A DNA stretch of 64,000 bases from positions 248,001 through 312,000 of the forward strand of contig JAXLRF010000006.1 in the NCBI GenBank assembly GCA_046331225.1. The letters run 5' to 3'. Below, in pieces: positions 18,356 through 26,748 of this stretch. The translations under genes and the position numbers were made by a program. Under the pieces are notes generated by a model, which saw only the letters and a program-made list of their open reading frames with translations, ran no database searches and was not told the origin of the DNA. Source of the stretch: VFMC01 sp046331225 (GTDB lineage: Bacteria; Actinomycetota; Acidimicrobiia; Acidimicrobiales; Ilumatobacteraceae). Within the stretch, counting starts at the first letter, position 1, and the number at the start of each line of letters is the position of its first letter.

Positions 18356-18763
18356 ATGAGCCAGGTCACCGTCGCCGAGATCAACGACTTCCTCGAACGC
18401 GACTTCCCCGGCAACGGCAACCGCTGCGACGAGGTGGGGGAGGGGTGGGCGGTGGCGGTGCTGCACACCGACGGCATCAACCTGCGACCCGGCGGCATCA
18501 TCAGCGGCCCCACCGTGTTCGGTGTGTGCGACGCCGCGCTGTACTACGCGTGTTTCACACGGATCGGCATCGAACCGATGACCCTCACCAGCGAGCTGTC
18601 GATCCGGTTCCTGCGGCCGGCGCGGGGACGCGAGCTGCGCGCCCGTGCCGAGCTGCACCAGGTGGGTCGCCGATCGATCATCGGATCGATCGTCGCCTGG
18701 ACCGACGACCCGTCGAAGCCGGTCGCCGTGGCCCAGGGCACCTACGTGCGCCCGAGCGCCTGA
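18356..18763 (+). CDS. PaaI-like hotdog-fold thioesterase
   Basis: A 135-residue hotdog-fold protein. PGGIISGPTVFGVCDAALYYACF corresponds to the hotdog helix with the catalytic Asp, and TSELSIRFLRPARGRELRARAEL to the following strands. Such enzymes hydrolyse aryl- or acyl-CoA thioesters. ATG 18356 gives a full-length domain. It is divergent from the TetR-P450 operon with a 75-bp shared promoter region that contains a likely TetR operator, so it may belong to the same regulon. It converges with the export operon at its 3' end. Confidence 0.83.
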   Translation: MSQVTVAEINDFLERDFPGNGNRCDEVGEGWAVAVLHTDGINLRPGGIISGPTVFGVCDAALYYACFTRIGIEPMTLTSELSIRFLRPARGRELRARAELHQVGRRSIIGSIVAWTDDPSKPVAVAQGTYVRPSA

Positions 18764-18764
18764 C

Positions 18765-20261
18765 TCACGCCGGCACCAGCACCTGGTCGCCGGCGGCCAG
18801 CTCGTCGCTCCTGATGCCGGCCCTCCCGCCGGTCACCGCCACCAGCTCGACCGTGACGAACACCCCGTCGCCGGTCTGCACCGTGAGGGTGCCGCCGATC
18901 TTCGACACCAGTGCCTCCGACGGCACGACGAGCACGTCGCTCGCGAGCGTCACGTCGAGCTGCACCGTCACCACGTCGCCGGGTCGTGCATCCAGCGAGC
19001 CGGTCTCGCCGACCTGGCCGGACGGTTCGATCACGGCCTGGACGGTGACGCTGCCGTCGTCGGCCTCGGCCGACCGCAACAGGGTGACGGTGGCCGGCAC
19101 GTCGCCGACGGTGACGGCGGTGCCCGGAGCGAGCGCCGACTCGAGCTCGTCGGGCACCTCGATGACCACCTCGAGCGACGTGCCGGCGAGCTCGACGATG
19201 CCGTCGCCGTCGCCCACCTCGTCGCCGGCGCTCGCGATCACCGAGCGGATCTCGGTCTGGCTGGGGACGAACACCACCTGCCCGAGCGTGATCTCGCCCG
19301 TGACATCGACCCCGAGCTCGGCCTGCCATCGCTCGATCGCCGCCTCGGTGTCGTCGTCGAACGCCTCGTCGATCGTGATCTCCCGATCGGGATCGGCGCC
19401 GAGCGCGACGAGGTTCTGCTCGAGCTGGAGCACGTCGGCGCCGTCGTCGACGCCCGAACGCAGGCTGCGCCACGCGGGCAGCGTGCCGTACATCGCGACC
19501 ACCGGGCTGCCCTCGACGGTGTAGATCGGGTCGCCCGACCCGATGGTGGTGCCCACCGGTGCGACCCAGGTGACGAGCTGGGTGAACCGCGTGCTCGACG
19601 AGGTGCTCACCGAGGTGCTCGACCCCGACCCCGAGCCACCGATGGTGCCGCCCGTGCTCCCGGATGGTGCGGCGCCGGTCGGCGCGCCCCCGCCCGTGGG
19701 CGCGACGCCGGCACCGCCCGCCGAGGGGGTGGCGGGGATGGTGGTGGCGGTGGTGTCCGACGGCGAGGTGGCGGTGGTGTCCGACGGGGCCGTGGCGGTG
19801 GTGTCCGCCGGGGCCGTGGTCGCCGTCGTGTCGGACGTGTCGGCCGGTGCCGCTGCTGCCGCAGCCACGAGTGACTCGGTCTGCGCCGCAGCGGCGGACG
19901 CGAGCGTCTCGGTCTGACCCGACGCCGACGGCGCCGCGCCGGCCGGCACAGTGGATCCGCCCGACGAACCGGTCGAACTCGAGCCGCCGTTGGTGGCACC
20001 GCTCGAGGACTGGCCCTCGATCCGGTGCACCACGGTGCGGCCGCCGAGCTCGTCGACGGTGCCGTCGACGCGTTGGCTCGTCACCAGGTCGCCCTCGGCG
20101 ACCTCGGCCGTGTCGAGCAGAGGCGCGGTGGTGGTCGGGGCAGCGGTCTCGTCGGCATGGCCGGCCTCGGACCACACGGCGGCGCCGACGGCGGCGAGCA
20201 CGGCGAGCACCCCGGCGAGGCGCAGCAGGCGTCGGGGGCGAGAGCGGGGATGGGTCCTCAT
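18765..20261 (-). CDS. Membrane-anchored efflux adaptor with peptidoglycan-binding domain
   Basis: A 498-residue periplasmic-adaptor-like (HlyD/MacA-type) protein. A signal-anchor (residues ~10-33) is followed by a lipoyl-like half (VAEGDLVTSQRVDGTV), a Thr/Ala/Asp-rich low-complexity insert (~90-220), the second lipoyl-like half, a PG_binding_1-like helix bundle (VLQLEQNLVALG ... TEAAIERWQAELG) and beta-barrel segments. Last gene of a five-gene operon; it starts 20 bp after the permease stop. The low-complexity insert is encoded by imperfect ~27-bp repeats. It probably couples the ABC transporter to the cell wall. Confidence 0.82.
   Translation of the reverse strand: MRTHPRSRPRRLLRLAGVLAVLAAVGAAVWSEAGHADETAAPTTTAPLLDTAEVAEGDLVTSQRVDGTVDELGGRTVVHRIEGQSSSGATNGGSSSTGSSGGSTVPAGAAPSASGQTETLASAAAAQTESLVAAAAAAPADTSDTTATTAPADTTATAPSDTTATSPSDTTATTIPATPSAGGAGVAPTGGGAPTGAAPSGSTGGTIGGSGSGSSTSVSTSSSTRFTQLVTWVAPVGTTIGSGDPIYTVEGSPVVAMYGTLPAWRSLRSGVDDGADVLQLEQNLVALGADPDREITIDEAFDDDTEAAIERWQAELGVDVTGEITLGQVVFVPSQTEIRSVIASAGDEVGDGDGIVELAGTSLEVVIEVPDELESALAPGTAVTVGDVPATVTLLRSAEADDGSVTVQAVIEPSGQVGETGSLDARPGDVVTVQLDVTLASDVLVVPSEALVSKIGGTLTVQTGDGVFVTVELVAVTGGRAGIRSDELAAGDQVLVPA
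19735..19840. repeat. Imperfect ~27-bp tandem repeats within the adaptor gene
   Basis: Units of the form GTGGCGGTGGTGTCCGACGG recur about three to four times with small changes. On the coding strand they encode repeats of a (S/A)DTTAT-type unit in the flexible linker of the adaptor. The length is a multiple of three, so copy-number change would keep the frame. Confidence 0.6.
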
Positions 20262-20281
20262 CGGTTCCTCGGTCGTCGGGG

Positions 20282-21541
20282 TCAGGTGGAGCGGAGCGCT
20301 TCGGTCGGGGGGAGTGCGGCCGCGCGAGCGGCCGGATAGGCACCGGCGAGCGCACCGATCACCAGCGAGGCGACGATGCCGCCCGCCATCGCGATCGCCG
20401 GGACGACGATCGTCCAGTCCTGCGTCTGCGCGTAGATCGCCGTCACCCCCGCGCCGAGCCCCACGCCCACCAGGCCTCCCGCGCCGGCCAGCAGCAGCGC
20501 CTCGGTCAGGAACTGGCGGCGGATGTGTGCCTTGGTGGCGCCGAGCGCTCGGCGCAGCCCGATCTCGGTGCGCCGCTCGATCACGGCGATCACCATCACG
20601 TTGGCGATGCCGATGCCACCCACGAGCAGGGCCACGGCACCGAGGCCGAGGAACAGCGCGGTGAAGGCGTCGTCGGCCGCGTCCTGTGCGGCGAGCGCAT
20701 CGCTCGGGCGCGACACCTCGACCTCCTCGGGCGTCTGCGGGTTCACCGTCGCAGGCAACACGTCGCGCACCGCCTCGACCTGGTCGTCGAGCGTGCGCAG
20801 ATAGATCACCTGCGGCGGCACGTCGTCGCCGATCACGAAGGTCTCGGCAGCCCCGTACCCGATCACCACCGCACGATCGAGCCCTTCGGCCACCGTCGAG
20901 GTGCCGAGGATGCCGACCACGTCGAACCAGGTGCCGCCGACCATCACGCGCACCCCGTCGGCCACGTCGGTGACCCCGAGCAGGCGTGCCGCCTCGGTGC
21001 CGAGCACCACGCCCGGGTACGCGCTGGTCGCCGCGTCGAGGAAGGTGCCGTCGGCCATCTCGAGATCGAGCACGCCGAGCAGGCCGGCGTCGGCGGCGAA
21101 CACCGAGATGCCGCCGGTGACGCCCTCGGAGACCGCGTCGGTGCGCCGAACCGTGGCGTCGAGCTGCGCGATCGAGCTCACCTCGGTGACGGGTCCGATC
21201 CGGCCCACCATCGCGACCGCCTCGTCGGGCAGCTCGCCCGACCCACGACCGAACCCCTCGCCGGCCTCGACCTGCAACAGGTTGGTGCCGAGCGCGGCGA
21301 TGCGTGCGTCGAGGTCGGCCTGCGACGAGGCCGACAGACCGAGCACCGCCACCATCGCGGCGATGCCGATCGCGATGCCGACCGTGCTGAGTGCGGTGCG
21401 CAACGGTCGGGTGCGCAGCCCCGACGAGCCGACGCGCAGGATGTCGGCCGCACGCAGGCGCGAACGTTCGAGGCCCGAGGCACGTGCCGGCTCCGGACCC
21501 GGCACCACCGCCGGCTCGTCGATCACCGCGCCGGCGCTCAC
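20282..21541 (-). CDS. ABC transporter permease, MacB/FtsX type
   Basis: A 419-residue permease with one N-terminal membrane helix (RPLRTALSTVGIAIGIAAMVAVLGL), a large extracytoplasmic domain, and three C-terminal helices (ALFLGLGAVALLVGGIGIANVMVIAV onward) ending ALPPTEALRST. This is the MacB/FtsX layout, in which the domain transmits force rather than forming a channel. GTG 21541 overlaps the ATPase stop by 4 bp. With the two adaptors it likely exports a peptide, lipid or antibiotic across the envelope. Confidence 0.9.
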   Translation of the reverse strand: MSAGAVIDEPAVVPGPEPARASGLERSRLRAADILRVGSSGLRTRPLRTALSTVGIAIGIAAMVAVLGLSASSQADLDARIAALGTNLLQVEAGEGFGRGSGELPDEAVAMVGRIGPVTEVSSIAQLDATVRRTDAVSEGVTGGISVFAADAGLLGVLDLEMADGTFLDAATSAYPGVVLGTEAARLLGVTDVADGVRVMVGGTWFDVVGILGTSTVAEGLDRAVVIGYGAAETFVIGDDVPPQVIYLRTLDDQVEAVRDVLPATVNPQTPEEVEVSRPSDALAAQDAADDAFTALFLGLGAVALLVGGIGIANVMVIAVIERRTEIGLRRALGATKAHIRRQFLTEALLLAGAGGLVGVGLGAGVTAIYAQTQDWTIVVPAIAMAGGIVASLVIGALAGAYPAARAAALPPTEALRST

Positions 21542-22248
21542 GCCGCCACCTCGACGTCGGCTTCGATCCGGCCGTCGCGCACGGCGATGCGGCGGGGGAG
21601 CGATGCGGCGAGCTCGCGGTCGTGGGTGATGATCAGGATCGTGTGTCCCTCGGCGTGCAGCTCGCTGATGAGCTCCATCACCGCGCCCCCCGACGTGCTG
21701 TCGAGGTTGCCCGTCGGCTCGTCGGCCAGGATGATCGACGGCCGGTTGACGATCGCACGGGCGATCGCCACCCGCTGGCGCTCGCCACCGCTCATCTTGC
21801 TCGGCACGTGGTGCAGACGGTCGGCGAGGCCGACGCGAGCGAGGGCGTCGGCCGCCTCGGTCCGCCGCCTCGCCTGCGGCACCCCGCGATACAGCAACCC
21901 GTTGGCCACGTTGTCGAGGGCGGTCATCCCGTCGAGCAGGAAGAACTGCTGGAAGACGAACCCGATCAGGCGGCTCCGCACCGCCGACAGCTGACGGTCG
22001 CGCAGCTCGCTCACGGGCACACCGTCGATGCAGACCGTGCCGCTGCTCGGCCGGTCGAGGCTGCCGATCACGTGCAACAGCGTCGACTTGCCCGAGCCGG
22101 ACGGGCCGACGATCGCGGCGAGCTCGCCGTGCTGGATGGTGAGCGACACGCCGTCGAGCGCCTTGATCGGCGGGCTGCCGGCGTACTCCTTGCGGACGTC
22201 GACGAGCTCGAGCGCCGGAGCGCCCTGCGGTCCCGGGGTGCGGCTCAC
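21538..22248 (-). CDS. ABC transporter ATP-binding protein, MacB/LolD type
   Basis: A 236-residue ATPase with Walker A GPSGSGKST, Q-loop in FVFQQFFLLDGMTALDN, signature MSGGERQRVAIARA, Walker B IILADEPTGNLDS and the H-loop in ITHDRELA. This LolD/MacB-type sequence pairs with the MacB-like permease encoded next. GTG 22248 overlaps the stop of the upstream adaptor gene by 4 bp, so stoichiometry is probably maintained by translational coupling. Confidence 0.95.
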   Translation of the reverse strand: MSRTPGPQGAPALELVDVRKEYAGSPPIKALDGVSLTIQHGELAAIVGPSGSGKSTLLHVIGSLDRPSSGTVCIDGVPVSELRDRQLSAVRSRLIGFVFQQFFLLDGMTALDNVANGLLYRGVPQARRRTEAADALARVGLADRLHHVPSKMSGGERQRVAIARAIVNRPSIILADEPTGNLDSTSGGAVMELISELHAEGHTILIITHDRELAASLPRRIAVRDGRIEADVEVAA

Positions 22249-23783
22249 GACGGCACCACCACCTCGAGACCGTCCGACAGCTCGTCGCCGGAGACGACGA
22301 CGTAGCCCTCGGTGAAGATGCCCGTCTCGACCGGGATCAGGTGTGTCACCTGTGTGCCGTCGGCGGCCGTGCCGTCGACCACCTGCAGCGCATAGCCGCC
22401 CTCGGCGAGCGCCAGCAGCGCGCTGGTCGGCACGAGGAAGGCGTCGGGGATCTGCTGGTCGATCACCTTCAGTGTGACGGGGATCGACACGAACTGGTCG
22501 ACCGACGCGGGGATGTCGTCGACACGGATGCCGATCGACACGGTCGGGGTCTGCCCCACGCCTGACGACGTGGCACTCGTCCCGACGTCGTCGACCACAC
22601 CGCTCGCGACGGTGCCGTCCGGGAACTCGACGTCGATCTCGGCGCCGAGGGCGAACGTGTCGTCGCCGACGGGCGCAGTGGTCGTCACCCGGCGGGCGGG
22701 TGCCGTCAGCTCGGCCACGACGGTGTCGCCGCCGGTGGTCGTGCGGTCGCCGACGAGCAGGTCGGCGGTCTCGAGGCCGGAGGGCACCACCACGTAACTG
22801 CCCGCAGGCACCACCAGGTCGGCCGGGTCGACCTGGATCGCAGGGTCGACCGACTGCCACCACGCGAGCACGGCCGTGGCGGTCGCGAGGTCGAACTCGT
22901 CGTCGACCACCAGCGCACCGTCGGCGGTGAACCCGCCGGCCGACAGCATCTGCTCGAGGAGCCGCACGTCGCGTCCGTCGTCGGCACCGACCGACAGGTC
23001 ACGCGACAGCGTCGGGATGCTCGAGCTGTCACCCTCGATCGCGACGACCGGGAGGTAGTCGCTGCGATAGAGGACGGTGCCGCTGACGACCGGTTGGCCG
23101 GCGGTGGCGGCGTTGCTGATGAAGTCGTCGCCGCCGTTGCTCACGAGGAACGCCCGGCGGGTCTGGCGGGCGGTGACGAGCGCGCCGCCGGACGAGGCGG
23201 CACCGCCGACGTCGACCGCGACGCTGTCGACCGACAGCTCGCCGGGCACGAACACGATCCGGGCCTCGGGCACCTCGCCGGTGGTGTCGAGGCCGAGTGC
23301 CGTCTCCCACCGTTCGACCGCAGCCTCGGTGGCATCGTCGAAGGTCTCGTCGATCACGATCTCGCCGTCGGGGTCGTAGCCGAGCAGCACGAGGTTCTGT
23401 TCGAGCTGGAACACGTCGACGCCGTCGGACGAGTCGGTCGACAGGTCGCGCCAGGCCGGCACGTCGCCGAACAGCGCGACGAGCGGGTCGCCGTCGAGGG
23501 TGGCCGTCACGGTGCCGGCCGTGATCGCGTCGCCCTGACCGACGATCGAGGTGACGGTGCCCGCCACCGGCGACGACACGGTGACCGACGTGGTGAACTC
23601 GAGCGTCGCCGACGCCTCCGACATGGTGGTGACGTCCTGCTGCACCACCTCGGTGGTGCTGAGCGCCTTGGTCGGCACGTCCGAGCCGGCGGCGCCGGTG
23701 TCGTCACGGGTGACGAACACCGCGGTGCCGGCGGCGGCTGCGACCACCACCACGCCGGCGGCGAGCCACGGTGCGCGGCTCAT
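22245..23783 (-). CDS. Efflux adaptor with two peptidoglycan-binding-like segments
   Basis: A 512-residue membrane-anchored adaptor. The N-terminal helix (APWLAAGVVVVAAAAGTAVFV) anchors it. SSPVAGTVTSIVGQGDAI is a lipoyl-like half. A PG_binding_1-like bundle occurs at VFQLEQNLVLLGYDPDG and a second, related one at VRLLEQMLSAGGFTADG. Beta-barrel and C-terminal regions end GDELSDGLEVVVPS. It differs from the adaptor at 18765-20261, so the transporter has two distinct adaptors. ATG 23783 overlaps the lipoprotein stop (ATGA). Confidence 0.84.
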   Translation of the reverse strand: MSRAPWLAAGVVVVAAAAGTAVFVTRDDTGAAGSDVPTKALSTTEVVQQDVTTMSEASATLEFTTSVTVSSPVAGTVTSIVGQGDAITAGTVTATLDGDPLVALFGDVPAWRDLSTDSSDGVDVFQLEQNLVLLGYDPDGEIVIDETFDDATEAAVERWETALGLDTTGEVPEARIVFVPGELSVDSVAVDVGGAASSGGALVTARQTRRAFLVSNGGDDFISNAATAGQPVVSGTVLYRSDYLPVVAIEGDSSSIPTLSRDLSVGADDGRDVRLLEQMLSAGGFTADGALVVDDEFDLATATAVLAWWQSVDPAIQVDPADLVVPAGSYVVVPSGLETADLLVGDRTTTGGDTVVAELTAPARRVTTTAPVGDDTFALGAEIDVEFPDGTVASGVVDDVGTSATSSGVGQTPTVSIGIRVDDIPASVDQFVSIPVTLKVIDQQIPDAFLVPTSALLALAEGGYALQVVDGTAADGTQVTHLIPVETGIFTEGYVVVSGDELSDGLEVVVPS

Positions 23784-24712
23784 GCGTCCGCTCCGGACGC
23801 CGACGCATCGGCGGTGTCGCTGGTGTCGGTGGTGCCGGTCGTGTCGCCCGACCCGTCGGTCGGCTGGAACGCCTCGTCGAGCAGCGACTGGCAGGCGTCG
23901 AGTGCGGCGCTCACCGTCGGGTCGTCGGCGTCGAGGCCGAGCTGTTCGATGATCCGGTCGGTCGGGTCGAAGCCCTCGCCACCCTGCGGCGGCCCGCCCT
24001 GACCGCCCTGACCGCCCTGACCGCTGGTGGCGCCGTCGGGCGGCGTGCCCGTCGCGCCGTCGGGGGCACTGCCGTCGGGCGGGGCACCGAAGCCTCCCGC
24101 CGGCACCGACCCGTCGGTCGCTTGACCGTCCGGCGCGCCCTGGGCGCCCTGGCCGCCTTGCGGGCCGAAGGTGATGTCGTCGACGTCGAGGCCCTGATCG
24201 CGGAGGCACGCCGTGTAGTCGGCGAGCGCGATCTGCATCTGGTCGGGATCGAAACCGCCACGGCCGCCGGGACCACCGAGGTCGAGTCCTTCGATCAGGT
24301 CGCTGCAGGCGTCCATCGCCGCCTGGGTGTCGGCGTCACGTGGGTCGATGCCCGAGTCGGGCCCGAACCCGCCCTGGACGTTGCCGTCGGCGTCGAAGGT
24401 GGGGTCCTGCATGTCGACGCCGTTGTCACGCATGCACTGGGCGAAGTCGAGCCACGCCTGCTGGGTGTCGACGGGGGCCGTCGTGTCGGAGGCAGCATCG
24501 ACGTCGACGGCGTCTGTGCCGATCGACGCGACCTCCGCCGCGCTGCTGGTGGTGCCGCCGCCGCAGGCGCCGAGCACCAGGGCACCGACCGCCGCGACGG
24601 CCGCGACGGCCGCGCCCGACCGTCGTCGGGCGCGGCGGGGGAGCGGCGGCGAGGCGAGCGGGGTGAGGGGAGCGAGGGGGCGGGACGAAGGGGAGGTGCT
24701 GCGAAGGCCCAT
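23780..24712 (-). CDS. Secreted lipoprotein with two Cys-containing repeats
   Basis: A 310-residue protein with an Arg-rich N-terminus, hydrophobic segment and lipobox ALVLGACGGG, so it is probably lipidated. Two related segments follow: FAQCMRDNGVDMQDPTFDADG and YTACLRDQGLDVDDITFGPQG, the first being a pattern common in actinobacterial lipoproteins. A Gly/Gln/Asp/Pro-rich linker, rich in GGQ, separates them from a third helical segment (DACQSLLDEAF). First gene of the export operon. ATG 24712 is preferred; ATG 24745 is an alternative. A substrate-binding or substrate role is not established. Confidence 0.75.
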   Translation of the reverse strand: MGLRSTSPSSRPLAPLTPLASPPLPRRARRRSGAAVAAVAAVGALVLGACGGGTTSSAAEVASIGTDAVDVDAASDTTAPVDTQQAWLDFAQCMRDNGVDMQDPTFDADGNVQGGFGPDSGIDPRDADTQAAMDACSDLIEGLDLGGPGGRGGFDPDQMQIALADYTACLRDQGLDVDDITFGPQGGQGAQGAPDGQATDGSVPAGGFGAPPDGSAPDGATGTPPDGATSGQGGQGGQGGPPQGGEGFDPTDRIIEQLGLDADDPTVSAALDACQSLLDEAFQPTDGSGDTTGTTDTSDTADASASGADA

Positions 24713-24800
24713 GGGGGCGATGCAAGACCCGCCGCTTGCGAGCATCCTGCGGATCGTCTGTGAGTTCGCCGTCGGCCGTCAGCCACTAGGGTCGACGGAC

Positions 24801-25178
24801 ATGACCGACCGGACCAAGCCGACCATCACCATCCCCGAGGGCGAGCCGCCCGCCGCCTTGCAGATCGAGGACGAGATCGTCGGCGACGGCGACGAGGCCA
24901 CCATCGGCAAGCGCGTGATCGTCCACTACGCCGGCGTGGCGTGGAGCACCGGCCGAGAGTTCGACGCCAGCTGGAACCGGGGGAGCACCTTCGACTTCCG
25001 TCTGGGTGCACGCGAGGTCATCGAGGGCTGGGACAAGGGTGTCGCCGGCATGAAGGTCGGCGGCCGCCGCCGGCTCACCATCCCGCCGGAGATGGGCTAC
25101 GGCAGCCGCGGCGCCGGCGGTGTGATCAAGGGCGGCGAGACGCTCGTGTTCGTCGTCGATCTCGTCGCGGTGCGCTGA
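24801..25178 (+). CDS. FKBP-type peptidyl-prolyl isomerase
   Basis: A 125-residue cytosolic FKBP domain. Characteristic motifs are VIVHYAGVAWSTGREFDASWNRG, FDFRLGAREVIEGWDKGVAGMKVGGRRRLTIPPEMGYGSRGAG and the C-terminal LVFVVDLVAVR. It catalyses cis-trans isomerisation of Xaa-Pro bonds. No signal peptide is present. ATG 24801 is the only start that keeps the domain intact without a long unrelated leader. It is divergent from the lipoprotein operon. Confidence 0.94.
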   Translation: MTDRTKPTITIPEGEPPAALQIEDEIVGDGDEATIGKRVIVHYAGVAWSTGREFDASWNRGSTFDFRLGAREVIEGWDKGVAGMKVGGRRRLTIPPEMGYGSRGAGGVIKGGETLVFVVDLVAVR

Positions 25179-25272
25179 CGGCTCGATCGACCACGCCGCC
25201 GAGGATGGGCCGAACGGCCGGTTCGCGGCGCTGCCCGGGCGGCACACGGTCCGGTCCCGTAACCTCGGCCGG

Positions 25273-26748
25273 GTGACCACGGTCGACCTCCCGCGCGCGG
25301 CCTCCCGCCGACTCGATCCGGCGGGCCCCGGCGCGGCCGACGTCACCGGGGTGCGTCTCACCTTCGGCTCGCTCGCCCGCTGGTCACCGCTGGTGCTGGT
25401 CGCCGTGGTCTTCGGGTGGAGCCTCGGATCCGCCGTCCCGTCCATCGGCCACCACGACCGGGCCACGGTGTCGCTGGCGCTCACCGACGAGGTCACCTGG
25501 CCCTACTACGACGCCGTCGTCGCCCGCCAACCGGCGCTGTTCGACGAGGCGGGCGTGCGTGCGGCCGCCGAGGCGTCGGTCGGGGCCAGCGCCGACCATG
25601 TCGACGTGATCGGCGACGACTCGCAGACCAACGCCTTGTTCTGGCTCACCGTCGAAGCCGCCGACCCCGATGACGCCGTTGCGCTCGCCGCGGCGATGGG
25701 TGACGGCCTCGTCGCCGCCAACGTGGCCGAGCAGCGGGCCGGCGTGCAGGGCTGGATCGACGACCTGACCCGGCAGATCGCCGAGCGCGAGCAGGCGATC
25801 ACCGAGCTGCAGCGCCAGCTCGACGTGGCGAAGTACACCAACGACACCGCCGCGACGACCCGCGCCGAGGACGACCTGTCCGCCGCGTCGGACACGCTCG
25901 CCGGGTTGAAGGACCAGCTGATCACCGCGCAGGCAGACCTCGCCGACGTGCAGCCGCAGGTCGAGGTGGTGGCGCCCGCCGAGCTGGGCGACGACCGCAG
26001 CGACGACGTGCGCGCCGGGCTGATCACCGCCGCGGTGCTCGGGCTGCTGGCGATCGCCGTGGTGCCGACGCTCGATCGCCGCGTGGCCCGGGCTCGTTCG
26101 GTGCCACAGCTGCGCCGCATCTGGCCGGACGTGCCCGTGGTGGCCGAGGGGCCGGGCACCGACCTGATCGGCGACGACCTCGCGTCGATGGTCGAGCTGG
26201 TGGCGTTCGGGGTCACCCCCCGCCGCGATCGAGAGCCGCACCTCGCGGTCGACGACCTCGAGGAGCCCGGCGACCACGGCGCCCCGGACGACCACGACGA
26301 CCACGACGCGCCGGACGACCACGACGAGCCGGACGAGCCGGACGACACAGCCGACGCCGACCACGCCGACCACGCCGACCACGCCGACGACGTCGACGAA
26401 CGCGAACCGGTCGGCGAGCTCGCGCACGACGAGACCGGCGGCCCCGCCGTACCCGTACCCGTCGCCGTCGCGATCGACGGTGAGCGATCCCCGGTGGCGA
26501 GCCACGCCCAGCACGCCTCGGGACTGGTGGTGCTCACCACCCATGCAGCCACCGCCGCGCGCATCCCGGCCGGCATCGACGTCGCGCTCGTGGGTGCACC
26601 GGGTGCCGCCGCCCTCGTGCGCGGTGCCCAGCGGCTCTTGGTGGTGGTGCCCCGCCATCGCACCCGGTTGCGCCGCCTCGACGCCCTGGCCGACGAGCTC
26701 GCCGTGCTCGACGCGCCCGTGCGGGCCGTGGTGCTCGCGCGGCGATGA
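25273..26748 (+). CDS. Wzz-like chain-length-determinant-type membrane protein with Asp/His-rich insert
   Basis: A 491-residue protein. The first membrane helix (WSPLVLVAVVFGWSLGSAVPS) is followed by an extracytoplasmic domain with a coiled coil (ADLTRQIAEREQAITELQRQL through SDTLAGLKDQLITAQADL) and a second helix (AGLITAAVLGLLAIAVVP), the layout of Wzz/CapA-type chain-length regulators. The cytoplasmic part holds an Asp/His-rich insert (~residues 330-380) encoded by short tandem repeats. A C-terminal domain lacks a clear Walker A. GTG 25273 is chosen. It overlaps the O-antigen-ligase-like gene by 4 bp, so both probably act in surface polysaccharide assembly. Confidence 0.68.
   Translation: MTTVDLPRAASRRLDPAGPGAADVTGVRLTFGSLARWSPLVLVAVVFGWSLGSAVPSIGHHDRATVSLALTDEVTWPYYDAVVARQPALFDEAGVRAAAEASVGASADHVDVIGDDSQTNALFWLTVEAADPDDAVALAAAMGDGLVAANVAEQRAGVQGWIDDLTRQIAEREQAITELQRQLDVAKYTNDTAATTRAEDDLSAASDTLAGLKDQLITAQADLADVQPQVEVVAPAELGDDRSDDVRAGLITAAVLGLLAIAVVPTLDRRVARARSVPQLRRIWPDVPVVAEGPGTDLIGDDLASMVELVAFGVTPRRDREPHLAVDDLEEPGDHGAPDDHDDHDAPDDHDEPDEPDDTADADHADHADHADDVDEREPVGELAHDETGGPAVPVPVAVAIDGERSPVASHAQHASGLVVLTTHAATAARIPAGIDVALVGAPGAAALVRGAQRLLVVVPRHRTRLRRLDALADELAVLDAPVRAVVLARR
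26270..26400. repeat. Short tandem repeats encoding Asp/His-rich stretch
   Basis: Repeated GACCACGAC and GCCGACCAC units encode runs such as DDHDDHD and ADHADHADHADD in the Wzz-like protein. The units are 9 bp or multiples, so expansion stays in frame. The residues could bind divalent metal, but nothing else supports that. Confidence 0.65.

Noticed and set aside
22245..24209. N-terminal extension of the second adaptor beyond 23783
   Set aside because: The extension is Arg/Gly-rich and lies opposite the lipoprotein frame; ATG 23783 begins the membrane anchor and overlaps the upstream stop.
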